A DNA stretch of 64,000 bases from Penelope pileata (GCA_013396635.1 WBMW01005037.1:1082665-1146664), one strand, 5' to 3'; shown: positions 27,604-39,931, counted from the stretch's first letter. Numbers and translations are program-made. The notes: a model not told the origin generated them from the letters alone.

Positions 27604-27787
27604 GGTATTTGGGACAGGGTCCCCAGGGCGGTGGTCATGGCCCCAAGCTGCTGGAGTTCAAGGAGTGTCTGGACAATGCTTTCAGACATGGGGTTTGGAT
27701 TTTGGGCAGTCCTGTGTGGAGCCAGCAGCTGAGCTCAGTGATCCTTGTGGGACACTTCCAACTCGGAAGTTGCTTCTATGACTCTAA
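27604..27787 (+). mobile_element. CR1 LINE 3'-end fragment (CR1-F-like), sense
   Basis: The sequence reads in CR1 sense orientation, from a 'gggacagggtccccagggc' block through 'gctggagttcaaggagtgtc' and 'tgtggagccagcagctg', to a 3' end of 'gatccttgtgggac', 'ttccaactc' and 'ttctatgactct'. The last is a decayed copy of the terminal CR1 octamer repeat. It is the same subfamily as the inverted copy at 1598-1901, and the two can be aligned block by block. Only 3' sequence survives and no coding capacity remains. Confidence 0.93.
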
Positions 27788-27981
27788 TTTTGCTACTTGG
27801 TGGTTGCTGTGATGAGAACAGGTATCTTTGTTCTGCCACAGAAAGAAAATACGTTTTTATCCAGTAAATGCACTAGTACAGGTGGAGGTGCATTGCTGAC
27901 ATTCTGTACTGGAATTCTACTTACCTACCTACACCATATTTATACAAAATGTACTTCTGTATGTACCTTATGTGCTATATG

Positions 27982-28030
27982 TGTGTCTATATTTATATAT
28001 AAGTGCATCTATATATTATATATAGACACA
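27982..28030. repeat. AT-rich inverted repeat, 11-bp perfect arms
   Basis: The arm 'tgtgtctatat' at 27982-27992 is matched by its exact reverse complement at 28020-28030. The 27-nt spacer is itself largely TA dinucleotides and could extend the stem with mismatches. It lies about 200 bp downstream of the CR1 fragment but is not part of it. It is most likely a TA/TG-rich simple-sequence patch with cruciform potential. Confidence 0.85.
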
Positions 28031-28805
28031 TGCATTTATAAACATTAAAAAAGAAACCAACCACCACCACCTCCCACTGAGTCTCTGTACTTAGTATTTT
28101 AAGTCCTGAGTCACATCTCTGCTTAGTGAATGGCAGTTTTTTTTTTCCCTGCTCACTCGACTGAGTACTGGAGAGGGGCTCTGATGCTGTCTCATAAATG
28201 AGAGATAAAATGAGGACATGCAGAATTTCCATGTGCTCAAACTGTCTTCTGCAACTGTGGCTATTCCGTGCTACTTGGGGACCTGTTCCAGTTTCAACAC
28301 CGTTTCCAGAAGTACCACGGGCAGAAGGTATTAATAAGAATTACAGACTTTTGCAAAGATTGACAAAATAAAGCTGATGGATTTTCTCTTTCCTTGAAGA
28401 CTAGGTTAAGTAATAATACCTCTGTGTCTTGTTCAGAAGTAACATTGATTTTAATCAAGCAGGGAAAAGTGCTTGTCCCTTTCTGTCTGTGGTACTGCTA
28501 GACCTGAGAAGCAGTGACAGGAAGATGTTGTGCGTGGGTTAGGGAACAGCCTGAGCAGGGCTGGGTGTGTTGAGGGGTTATGGGAGGTTTAGAAATGTGA
28601 CCTTAGGACTCAGAGCAACACGTTGTGGGGGTGCAGAAGGATGGATTCAGACCTGCCCTCAGGCAGTTTTTGGGAAGGGAGGAGGAGAGATGGGGAAGAC
28701 CATACTGCAAAAACCCACACTTGCTTGTGCTGAGAAGACTGTACTTCTGAACATGTGCTTAACAAGAGCTTCATGGTTTTGAGTTTGTAAGGCAAGAGGT
28801 TATTT

Positions 28806-28822
28806 AAAAAAAAAAAAAAAAA
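28806..28822. repeat. A17 homopolymer
   Basis: Seventeen uninterrupted A residues with no recognisable retroelement upstream. Confidence 0.95.
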
Positions 28823-30495
28823 GGCAAAAACCTACTATTTTTCCTTCATATAAAGTTGATATAACTAATATAACTAGAAAGTCTGAAAGAAAAAGGAGCC
28901 CTATTTTCAAAGCCACGATTATCCATTATCATCATGGCATAAAATTAAATGCCAAATGCACTGGTGAGGCAGATGAACATTTAATTCATGTAAACTGGGA
29001 GGATATACTAATTTCATAGTTAACTTTCAAATATTGCCCTTTAAATACTGTCCTATGAACACAGTAATATTCAGATACACAAAAAATATACACTGAAAGA
29101 TCCTGCAGAATGGTGGTCTCCCAATGAAGCATTAAGTTGGGTACAAAACTTTAGTTACAGATCCTATTGTACCAGGATACCCGGGTGCTGTGAATGCTTG
29201 TTATTAGCCCTCTAAAGTGGGTGAATTCACCCATGGTGATGAATTTCCATTTGAAATGAAATGCAAGCAACTTCTGAATAACACAGATGTGCTTCATCTC
29301 CCTTGTACTCACTGGGTTAATTGAGGTGGATCTTACCTGCAGAAAACGTCTTCCGAGGAGCCATATGCCGATTTTCTTAACGGTATTCACAGAGACAGAA
29401 TCTATCACCTAAGGACATTGATACTACAATAAATTGGAAGGAACTATTTTCACATCTCTCATATATATTGTATATAATGAGTCTCTGGAATGTCTCCATG
29501 CTGGCTGATAAGCAGCCTGCAGCAAAGTAGATACAGCTCGTTTTATCTTGATTTCAGGCTGCAACACTTGACTTCTGGGTAAACCAAATACCGCCCTTCA
29601 CAGGAGCTGGCTTTCCTGTGCTTCGTGCAGTGCAAAGCTGGATGATCCCTAACTGTTTTCTTGCTGCAGAGCTCTGTCACGGTGATGAGACAGCTAAGCC
29701 AGTCCTCAGACTTGGAGCTGAAAGCAAAGTCGAACTTCAGCACCTCTGCATGGGTTCTGAATCTGCTCTGAAATGATGTCAGAGTTAGCTCTGAGCATTC
29801 CCCAGAGTGACCTCTTGTTTTCTCCATGTGTCTTGGAAAATCTCCCATCGCATGGCTATGGCTAAGTGTCTGGTTTAATGGGAAGGAACAGTGTGAGTAC
29901 TCCTTTGGTGGGGTTGTTTGCGGTGCACAGAACGTCAGCATTAAGGCTGTAAAAATGAGGTTCAGTCATTTCAATAGTCCGTGCTTTATCCAAGTGGTAC
30001 CAGTCCAGCTGCTGCAATTAGCTTCATCTTGAACAGGGTAGAGAGGAGTGAGAGGTTTTAATAACAGGGTTCACTGAAGTGTACATTACTAATGTGTTAC
30101 TTACATTGTGACCCAATTCTGCTATTATGAGCCTTATAAAAGATAAAAACAGGCCATCAGGTGGAGACAAGTCAATGGAAGTGAAATTGAGTGTGTTCAT
30201 AATCATTAAGTTTTTTACATAGGCAGGAGATTGATTAAATCGACTAATCTTCAAAAGCACCTTTTTAACATTAAATCTCAGATAAAAAGTTAAATGGAGA
30301 AATATATCTTGATACTTCCTCTATAAATATGGCTTCAAAGTACTTGTTTGTATTTTCATACACGAGCATGTGCCTATTTCAAAAGGTGAAAGCAGCACTG
30401 GGACCTGTGCTCTTGGCTCTACTCATGGTTTGGCCCCAGACTCCATCACCTCTCCATGGCTCTCTCATCCAGGTGGGAAGGAAGGCTCATCCGGG

Positions 30496-30516
30496 ACAGG
30501 GTCAAGTAAACTGCCT
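30496..30516 (+). repeat. 21-nt dispersed exact repeat, copy 1
   Basis: The word beginning 'acagggtcaag' and ending 'actgcct' is identical to the copy at 31904-31924, in the same orientation. Similarity stops immediately outside the shared word on both sides, so no longer element is visible. Confidence 0.9.
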
Positions 30517-31903
30517 CCAGGGAGAAGCCCCCAAGGTTTGCTGGGTTGGAACTCTGGCAGTGCTGTTTGATTGCAAGCATGAGTTGATCCAAAGGGCAAA
30601 AAGGCAAAGGCAAAAATCTGCTCAGCAGTGATTCTGTGAGATGGATCGCAGGTACTGTGCTGTTCACATTGTTTTGGATTGTTCAGTGATGTCCTTCATC
30701 TCCCCGAGCAGTATTTTTGTTAATGCACCTTGCTGCTCTGTGGAGGGAATTTGTGGGATTTTGGTCTTTTTTGTAGAAACGCATCATTAGATCTCCAGAC
30801 CGCTGCTGCAGAAATCCTGCCTCATTCTCCTGAAATCCTGCTACTTCTGGGGCCACGGGAGAGCTGTGGTGGGAATATCTCACTGTGTGGGGCACCTGGG
30901 AAGCTGAGCCTCCACGGAAGGGATTCTCAGCTTGGGTGCACCATGAAACCCTGCTGCATTGCCCCCAGTGCTGCAAGCCCCAGAGGCTTCAGCTGCTGAC
31001 GTTTGGGCCTGCACATAAACATCTCTGCTACAGAGGTTTTACAGAAATCTCTTTGCACTTAGGATGGGGCTGTGCCATTTAGCATTGTTTCTTACTAATT
31101 GCACAAACCCATTGCTTCTGTCATTGATGACAGGCATGGTATGAATATATTTCACCCCATACTTTATAAATCCCTTTGCTTTTATAGCATTAATCTATAA
31201 AGTCAAAGGCAAGATCCTGGCCACTGACTCATGCCAGAAGTTGCAGCAGTGCTCACACGTGAATGCTGTGCAGCAGTTTCACTGCGATGTGCAGTGACAG
31301 TGAGAAAGCAGAGCACCGTGAGGTGACACCAATTTCTTCTTTTTATGCTACCAGCCCTTCCCTCTGTTTGCTCCTCTCTTACTGCCTCCGCTCTACCCAC
31401 ACACATCATTTCACAAAAATTTTCTTACGGATAAAAGACTTCTCTTGCAGTCAGTGTGGTTTTGCAGATAAATCTTAAGTCTTGCCATCAGAATCTATAT
31501 TGCAATAACAAAGCAAAGCGTTGGAAGCAGTGGTAACTACATGATGATTCATAACAATAGTACATCATTATCTCAATATGCAGTAAATAATACCTTTATA
31601 TTCCAGTTCTTTCTCAGCTGCAAGGTGTTTTTTGATATTCAAGTCCAGATCAGTTAACTCAAGTTGCTGTCTTCTGTCAGCCAGAAACCCCCAAACCTGA
31701 AGCACTGTTCCATGTATCGATGAATAGTGATTGCTGTAATTTCTGTCTTCCTAGCCCATTTATCTGCCAATGCCAGTTGTTAGTAGTATTTTCTTGAGCT
31801 TTAGATAGTTGTCATGCAGATATAATTGTGCAGTATGCTTTAGGTAGAGATGTCACTGGCACTGAAATTTCCTGGACCCAACAGCTACAGTGGTTCAGCT
31901 GGC

Positions 31904-31924
31904 ACAGGGTCAAGTAAACTGCCT
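31904..31924 (+). repeat. 21-nt dispersed exact repeat, copy 2
   Basis: Exact second copy of the word at 30496-30516, about 1.4 kb downstream and in the same orientation. The flanks differ: 'ggc' before and 'ggctgc' after here, against 'cggg' and 'ccaggg' there. Confidence 0.9.
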
Positions 31925-33317
31925 GGCTGCTACAGGTCACTGAATTTCTTTTTTCTGTCACCAATTTAGAAAATAGAAAATAAAATCATTGTTTGCAATT
32001 ACAAAAAAATGGACCATAATTACATTTTATTTCTTTTTTACCTATAAAGGACAGCAAGTAATGGGCCTCTCCCCCTTCCTTTCTTTTCTTCCCTAATAAG
32101 CAGTTTTGCCTGGATGTATGGCATTTCAAAGTTTGAAGGTTATGCTTGTACTTAGGCAAGTGAAGTGTGCTGGAATGGAAGCACATATGCTTTGTGTCCC
32201 AACATGGAGCAGATCGTGGGGGTCTGGTGAACGTATAGGAATTATAGGTGGAAAAAATTCTCCTGCCTGGAAAATTGAGGTTTGAGCATGATGTGAGATA
32301 AAGGCTTGTGTGGGGAACGCAGCTGTTGCAGTGATTTTATGACACTTGAGTGCAGACCTTATTTTCTGCTTACTTATTATCTGTTCTATACATACAGATT
32401 TCTTGCTACAAAAAGAATCGCATTTTTGAGGTAATTATGTGCTCAAATGCTGCAGTGGTGACAATTTTCCTTGTGCTGTTTGTGAAGTCGTATGAACATT
32501 TGCATATTCAAGTACCCAGTGTGCCAAAGGGACACCCTGGGCTTGTTGTCTTGGACCTCTCACCTTGGAATTAAACACTTAATATATTTGAGGGTGATGT
32601 TTTTCATTTCTCCAGTAAAGGTAAATCTCTAATAGCTTTTGTGATGCGATGATAGAAAATAGAATGCTGCATACACGAAGGTGAGGATTTTCTGATTGCT
32701 TCAACTGGTGCTGCTTTCTGGAGGGAGGAAAGTAAGGTGTGTAGTATTCAGAAACTGCTTTACAAGTATTCATTTAGAAGTTAAAAGAATTCACCTTGGC
32801 CATGGTTGCATCACTTTGCTTACTGCTTTCTGCAAGCATTTGGGTAGTCAAGTTCTACTGCTGGAACGCAAAGCCAAGCTGCATTTGTCATAGTGTGAAA
32901 CCTACTGCATAGGCCTTAGAAGAAGAGAGAAAGCACAATTAATTGAATTTCAGATGTTTAGCAAAATCAAGGAGGGAAGATGTTCCTTCATTGATGCTGA
33001 GGCCACACTGCTGCAAACAACACACAGTGAGGTCAATGGGCACACGCTGAACTTGTTAGGGGACTGTAATTTTAGAAGCTAGTAGGACAGAGAATGGGTT
33101 GGTAAAGCTAAGAGTAGGGGGTGCTGAAAGTCCAGCAACTTCCATTTGCTGGCTGTCAGCCCTGCAGCCTGTCCCGAGCTGCAGCTTGTGGCCAGCAGCC
33201 TGCGTGCTGTCCCTGGGGATCGTGTGCTGTGGCACAGGTGGGAAATTCCATTTCCAGGGAATGGGGAGCAGCATTTTCTGCACAGCATTAAGAATAACAT
33301 GATTCATCTGTGTATGT

Positions 33318-33332
33318 TGTGTGTGTGTGTGT
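33318..33332. repeat. Short (TG)7 microsatellite
   Basis: Seven TG units plus a terminal T. It is short and has no associated feature. Confidence 0.85.
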
Positions 33333-33729
33333 AAATAATGTTCAAGTAATAACAATGTTGCAGAAATAAGCAAAACACCCTTCACCCCAGCAGCTAAATT
33401 TGCAGTGCCTGCTGTTGTTGTTAGGCATTAAGTCGTTTGTCCCAAGTTATCATTTACATAATACGGAATCTTACTGTTTTCTACATCTTTTGTGGCTTTT
33501 TTCTAATAAAAGAATTCTTGCATTGTGCTGGCAATGATGAAAGATGTCAAACTGTTCATAGTGTTTAAACAATAGGCTCCTTACATGGCTTTGTGCTGCC
33601 ATTATATTATATTATTACAGCACAACTTCAGCTGTGGCAGCATGTTACTTTGCAAAAATAAAATATTTCCATTATTGAGAAACTGCAGCTCTGGAACCCA
33701 GTCAGCAGTGCTTCTGAAAGGGGGTTTTG

Positions 33730-33951
33730 GTGTCAGCCCTCTTCCCCGTGGTACACGATGAAGTGCAGAAAATAGCATTTGGTTTCCACGATGGGCTTGT
33801 AGGGAAGTTGGATCAGGTGGAAATTAAGGATGTGCTTTATAGTCGGAAGATGTTCCAAGGGAAAGCGCTGCTCTGTCGCCTACTGTTGCGGTCATTAAAG
33901 TTTAATTTGATCTTTTTAATATCGTGCCCAGGTGTTTCTATCCTGGAGTGA
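33730..33951 (+). other. Plus-strand frame with locally raised CpG
   Basis: A frame of about 73 codons is open from the GTG at 33730 to the TGA at 33949-33951. It lacks an ATG ahead of its first 40 residues, and the nearest upstream in-frame stop is at 33715. The translation (for example FGFHDGLVGKLDQVEIKDVL) has a plausible composition. I count about eight CpGs in the ~190 bp from 33740 to 33930, where the flanks have few. It could be a fragment of an internal exon, a conserved non-coding element, or chance. I do not recognise it. Confidence 0.12.
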
Positions 33952-34699
33952 AGTGGTTAGCATAAATCTACCATGTGCATTGCTATGCCATTTTTATTAG
34001 CTCTTATTTAACACGGTGGAAGGTAATTTATTTTTATTAATTGAATCTCTCTGCCTCCACCCTCAATCAGGGGCAATGCTTCACTCAGAGATTCTGTTTG
34101 AGGGGGAAAAGACAAACAAAAAACCAATGAGGAGATGCCTGAAAGCCAGGAATTTTCTGTATCTCCTTTTTCCTCACTGTGTGCTGCTTTCCTCCAAACC
34201 CCATCGTGGCTGTGGGTGTGCTTGGAGAGACCTCTGGCCGCTGGCAGCTGAAGGATGCCCCATGGCTTTGTGCACAGGAGCCTTTGTCTGGTGCTCACCT
34301 GAGCCTGGCTAAGTACCCCGAACACGAGCTGATACCTGTGCAGAATAGCGGGCGATAAATGTAAGAAGTGTTGGCAGCACAGGCTGCATTCACAGGCCCC
34401 CAGCTTTGGGATGATAACCTTGCTGTTAGCCCAGCACTTGGGCGAAGCTATTACAGAGCATTCAGCAGTGACTGCTCCAGCTGATTGATTTTTCAGGGGA
34501 GCTGAGAGTTCTGAAAGGGAGTGAGGAAGATTTGAATTCCAACAATGGTCCATTGCGTGGTGGAGAGGGAAGTAAATATTGATACAGAATGTTTATTTAC
34601 TGAGCAGTAGTGTCAGCAACATTAAGGTGTGTGCTTCGCTCTCCATTTTGCAGAAGAAAGAGAAGAAATTGATAGACTTCGCTGTGATGCATGAGACAG

Positions 34700-35300
34700 G
34701 GTAATTCAGCCCTTCCTGATAATTGTATCACTTCTCCTCCTCCCTGGAGAAGTGTGCCTGGGTGAGGATGTGGAATTTGCATGGGCCAAATGCCAAGTGC
34801 TGCAGTGCAGGGGGAGTCCAGCAGCAGCAGCAGGTCAGTCCTGCTCATGTGGGCAGGAATCTGCCTGCAGCCAGCACCTGGTGCTGAGCAGCATCCCCTC
34901 CTCGGTGGGCTTCGTAGGGGGAAAAGGTTGTGAAGGATCCGAGTGCATGGCTGATGCTCCTTGGTTAGCAAAGCTCACTGCCCTGGCTGAAAGGCATCCA
35001 CATGGGGCTGGCTCTGCCCCACGTCTGGGTCATGGGGAGGAGGTGGGAGCATGGTAAGGTGCAACATCTATGTCCCCTGCCCCGTAGGATGCTGCCAGGG
35101 AGCATCAGACACCCCGCAGCTTGGGGAAATAAAGCAGAGAATTGGTGCAACTTCTACTGCCCTGCTGGAGCCTGCTGCAGGATCAGTGCTGTGTGCTGGC
35201 AGCACTCTGCTCTGAGGGGCTTTGAGCAGCTCTGCAGCACGGGCACCTCCACTGGGATTCGGCACAGTCATAAATGTAGGAGAGTTCAGCAAAGAAGTAA
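34700..35300. other. GC-rich patch, no gene identified
   Basis: GC and CpG content rise, and open frames appear on both strands. Each is about 60-125 codons and they overlap heavily, as expected when stop codons are rare. No conserved domain, splice-flanked exon or promoter element is recognisable. The 181-codon minus-strand frame just upstream (34008-34553) is also judged to be chance. Confidence 0.45.
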
Positions 35301-35891
35301 CGAGGGAAAAGTATTGTATATCTGTTAATTATAAACCCTAGATTGTACTCGCAGAAATAGTGTCAGGAATGAATAGCTCATATTGTCCTATTTCCAGCAG
35401 CACTTTAGACTATGAAAACTGATTTTATTTTAACAGGCTGTTTTATTTTCAGCATTACTTCACTCAGCTTGATCAGGGAAGCGAGACTGGCGAGATTCAC
35501 CTTCTAGTAATCGTGTATAAGACAATGCTCCTGACTCAGTGCCGTGAGTAGGAATCGTGGTATTTTTATGGTGATAGCCAGTAATTAAGATCAGGATTTC
35601 ATTGTGCTCAGCACAATGGAAACACATGCAAACAGAGTGATAACCTCAAATTGCTTGCGTTGTTAAGAGCTGAACAGTGCAGTTGTCCATTTAAAACAGA
35701 TTATCAGGGGTTGCTGAGATTTGATTTTTTTTCATGTAACAAGAACATAAATAAGAATTCAGTAGCTATGCATGAAGGTGGGAGGAACATCACTGAAGGT
35801 GATACTTACACGAAGAAGAAGGTTTTAATTATGTTAAAAATACACAACTCTCAAAAGAAAAATCCTGCCTACAGTCAAGATTTCAAAGACA

Positions 35892-35923
35892 CTTTTTCCT
35901 TTCCTTTTTTTTTTTTCTTTTTT
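35892..35923. repeat. 32-nt pyrimidine tract
   Basis: Uninterrupted C/T run containing T12 and T6 blocks. Low complexity. Confidence 0.9.
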
Positions 35924-37582
35924 GAAGAACCCGGCCTCCAAATTTGGGCTGGCAATTAATTATATTTGTACATTTTGATGCTTAAAGGCTGATATTAAGC
36001 ATCTGCTCCATTACTATTTAGCTACCAAAACAGCTACATTGTAGTGCCGAACACTTTATTAGTGTTTGTTCAGAGTACGTGCAGAGGAGGTTAGATAGCC
36101 TAGAAATTTTAATTGCTAATTTGTCACCACAGATTGTTTATCTATTTTTTTATTCATGTTATAAGAGCATTTTATGTAGGCATAAAAGGGAGATATTTAT
36201 CACACATGCCCCTTCTTGGCCCTAGCCCATAATCACTCTAGGGGAGTTGGATATCAAGAGCTTGGTAAGTCACAAATTGAGATATTGACAGAATTTTATA
36301 CCACTTCTTTTTTTTTCAATTCCCTACTTGACATGGTTTTAAATAGTGCAGTCTTTCAAAATTTTCTAAAATTAATTTTCTACCAAATTGTACAACTGCA
36401 TTAAGATGACTAGTTTTCTGCAAAATTGAAATTACTTACGTGCTTATTTCAGTGACTAACTGCAAAATTGTCAAATGATGTGTTTTAATCCAATTACGTT
36501 CTCACTAGAGTGAAACTTGCCGAACACTTTTCATGTATTCAGCCAGGGCTTTGGTTTCTGGCATGACTTTTTTGTTAAAAGCACAGCAGTGTTTAAAGGC
36601 TTGTCAAGTCCATCAGTACATTTTTGAGGTCTCAAACAGAGACATAAGAGCAAACAGAGTCTGGTGGACTTAACATTACACTAAAGGGAATTAATGGCAA
36701 TACCAGAGTGTATTTGACACAATTATTCCCCTCATCATGAATTCTGTGGCATGTGTGAAAATACTTAGGAGGGTTGTGTGGCCAGAGACAGGAAATTCAT
36801 AGTAAAGGCAAGATTTGATATCTTTAAATGAAGTTTTAGAGTGGAGGAAAATAACAGTGGAACACGGGTTTGACAGCCTTGTTGAAGAGATGTGCGGCTG
36901 TACAGGGTGTATGAACATTAAAAATTGTAGGATGCTCTGCGAGGGCTTCTGGTTATATATCTGTGTGATCAAAAACCCTTTCCAGAAATGCAGAATCTAA
37001 TTATGTCACATTACTTTTTAAATAACTCATGGTGTGCACATGCTATCCCCTTACTTTCAGTTAAGGATTCTCGAGGCTTTCCATTTTAGTTTTTCAGTTG
37101 CCTTCAGCTTTGGCTAAAGGCAATAGGCCCCTCAGTGAATGCTTTCCCTGGTGTGCTCCTGCCTGTGCCAGGCAGTTTTCAGACATCTTCACTAAGGGTT
37201 GTCCAGTCACACTCTGCAGTGTGCTTTGATGAAAAGCCATTCTGCTTTTCCAAGCTTGCATCATGTATTTGCAGCTTTAGGATCTTGCATGGTGCAGGAA
37301 CTTGAGCTTTGGCACAGGGTTGAAGAAGACAGAGACGTACAACTTCCCTAAGAATTTGCAACTAGGTTTTCTGAAGTTTTGTAAACAAAATCTGCATAAA
37401 TGTGGTCCGTAGAGATGGGGTAAGCCATGGATTCAGCTGGACACACCAGGCAGGATGAGTTTTACCTTTCCTGTGTTTGTTGCCAACCAAACTACTCGTG
37501 CAGCTGTGCAGTGAAACAGAACCCAACAAACCCCCAAAGCGCGTGTTGGGCTTGAGCTGAGCCAGTCCCTGCGTGCCCACCT

Positions 37583-37618
37583 GAGGGAGAGGAAGGAAGG
37601 GAAGGGGAGAGGGAAAGA
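37583..37618. repeat. 36-nt purine tract with four G-runs
   Basis: Uninterrupted A/G run from 37583 to 37618. It contains GGG, GGG, GGGG and GGG blocks with loops of about 12, 2 and 3 nt. It could form triplex (H-DNA) or a long-loop G-quadruplex on the plus strand. No function is implied by the sequence alone. Confidence 0.85.
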
Positions 37619-38126
37619 CAGGAAAAGACAAAACGTAGACAAGGGAGAGAGCTCAGCCTGAGACCCGTCCTGCTCTCTGCTGCCTGGTGTGCGTGGACAG
37701 GACGCTGACCTCTTTCCACTGCCTTTGTGACAAGGCTGCTTGAGGGAATCTACTGGGGGCTGTAATACTGGGTCCTTATACGTATGTAAACACACACCTG
37801 CTCCAGTTATTTCTTTATGTCCCCTTTACACTCTGAGCTTGAAATATCTGAAAGAATTATAATGAATAAGAGCTAATTATAAAACAGGTAATAAAATAGC
37901 TTATTCAGGTGATGCTGTTTTATTACCATCTCATTATGATTAAATAATTCCTATTAAGTTCCGGATCAAAGAGAAATTTCTCACAGGAGAGTTTACAGAG
38001 CAGTTTAATGGAGTCTATTTATTGTGTAATCCCAGGGTGAGTATTGGCTTTTGTGCTGTCATATTAACTCATTGTGACAATTCTGTGCAGCCTTCCTCAG
38101 CGAACACTGGCGAGTAGAAGGGTGGG

Positions 38127-38165
38127 TTCCTTTTTTTTTCTTTTTCCTTTTTTTTCCCCTTTTTT
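38127..38165. repeat. 39-nt pyrimidine tract
   Basis: Uninterrupted C/T run made of T9, T5, T8 and T6 blocks separated by C. Low complexity. The open frames reading Lys/Lys/Lys on the minus strand come from it. Confidence 0.9.
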
Positions 38166-38465
38166 GAAACATTGCTGTCCAACAGGCTGCAGAGTGGTTA
38201 TTTTCCTGGAATATTTTGATGCAGAGCTTCTCAGGCTTTAATCTAGCCAAAGTGCCAAACTGACATTGGCTGTGTTAAGGCTCAGATTAAGAAAAAATCA
38301 GAGTAGCTTTTCACATTGTTTATGCTGATATTTGGAAGGATAGAGACCCAGGTTCTGCCCATCAAAGAGATGGGGAGAGTTTGCCTTTAAATGAAATCCT
38401 GTAGAACTGTTGTGCATCCGCTTACTCCCTATGCATGATGAGCTCTTGGCACTTTCATTTGATTT

Positions 38466-38585
38466 GAAGGATTGGTGGTGGGTGGTTGTTTTGTTGGTTT
38501 TTCCTTTTTTTTGGGGTTGTTTGGTTTTGAGTTGGGTTCAAGTGGGTTTGGGTTTTTCTGTCTTTTTGCTTTTTGTTTTTTCAGC
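38466..38585. repeat. G/T-rich low-complexity block
   Basis: About 120 bp is almost devoid of A and C on the plus strand, with repeated GGGTTT, TTGGTTTT and TGGGTT words. It has no fixed unit, so it is not a clean microsatellite. The opposing 60-70-codon frames on the two strands are products of the skew. Confidence 0.8.
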
Positions 38586-39931
38586 TTGTGAAACCTTCTA
38601 GGCTGAAATTTCACGCGGCCCAAGAAGCAGAATGTGCTCATGGGGAGCAGGCAGGTTTCGGCTCTCCTGCATGGTCAGGGAACTGCGAGGTGGCCTTCAG
38701 GGCTGCCAGGTGAGAAGGGCTGTCTGAACCCCCAGTTCCTGGGGCAATTTCAGTGTGAGAAAATTCCTATTTTCATATTTAATGTATTTTTAATAGTAAA
38801 TTTCTTAGCTTGTGTTAGAGAAAAAGCAGTGTAAAAGTAGGTGAGAGATGCTTGTGAGATAAAAGGTAGTTTTAAAAGATCCCAAGAGTTATGTATGTAT
38901 TGTGTCTCATTTTAAATCACTGAGATGATTTTGAAGAGGGCTGACTCATGATATTTGAGTAGTGCAGGATGAAACACTGGGCCTGGAACCAACACTGTGT
39001 GATGGATATGAACCATCTTCAAACAGAGAAGAGCTATTGAAATACTTGGCACACACATTTCACAGTCATCGTGATTATCGAAAATGTTTGTACACATTTT
39101 TAATGCAGAACTTCAAATATATATGCAATTTGCTTCATTTAGTCCATAAGCTGAGAAACAAATATGTTTTAATAGAAAAAACTTGAAATGCTCTTGCTTT
39201 GTGGATGAATTTGTTCAGGAGTAGATCTCTCATTGCTTATAAACCCCGTTTCTGAAGATGTGGTTCCCCTTATTCCTTGAGGAGGAAAGGAATGTTTCAT
39301 TCATTTCCTATTTTTTTTTTCCTAATAGAGGACTGTAACATGTAGATCATTCAATTGTGCTTTACTTGTTTTCAGTACAAATTATTTTCTTTCATCCTGT
39401 CCTATACAATGACAATTCACCTGTTAGCCAGACCTGGTAGCAAGGATGGGCAGGGAGAGCTTTGCACACCTGTCCCTTGCTGCAATGTCATTCTTTGCAC
39501 GGTGCACCTGTCAGCCACGTTTGCACGTGGTTGCAGTACCTAGGGGCAAGCTCTGTGAGCCAAGGGGAAGGACAGCACGCTGCTAGGAGAAGCTGTCAGA
39601 AGTCCTCCATTGCTGCCGGACTGGCTTCTTACAGCAGAGCCAGCTGGAATACAATTTTTGTGATTCACAGTTAATCTTCTAAACAGGGCACAAAATAAAA
39701 ACTGAAGCTAGGCAGAGTTTTCCAATGAAAATGTTTTCAAGCTGTGATTGTACTTCAGCTAGCAACTGAACAAGTGTGTTACAACTGCCGCTACACGAGG
39801 AAGGATATTGCAGGTCACTGCATGGCTCTACAGCATAAGTAAACTCGCTGTAATTTTTTCACAGCTCTCCTACCTCACCTTAAAAAAAGGCCTTTGCTTG
39901 CTTTTCTGTAAAGGACAACTCATGTGGTGGC

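Larger units (their letters stand above)
27788..33700. other. Unique non-coding DNA
   Basis: No gene is recognised. Notable pieces are an AT-rich inverted repeat at 27982-28030, an A17 run at 28806-28822, two copies of an exact 21-nt word at 30496 and 31904, and a short TG repeat at 33318-33332. A 132-codon minus-strand frame at 29543-29941 has a normal-looking composition but no family resemblance that I can name. A frame of that size is expected by chance in 64 kb. Confidence 0.45.

Noticed and set aside
29543..29941. 132-codon minus-strand frame with natural-looking composition
   Set aside because: I recognise no family, no exon boundaries are evident, and the length is within chance expectation.
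34008..34553. 181-codon minus-strand open frame
   Set aside because: About one frame of this length is expected by chance in 64 kb on six frames. No domain, and no splice or transcript context. Overlapping plus-strand frames are open too.
38429..38641. Lys/Pro/Asn-rich minus-strand frame
   Set aside because: Artefact of the G/T-rich low-complexity block on the plus strand.
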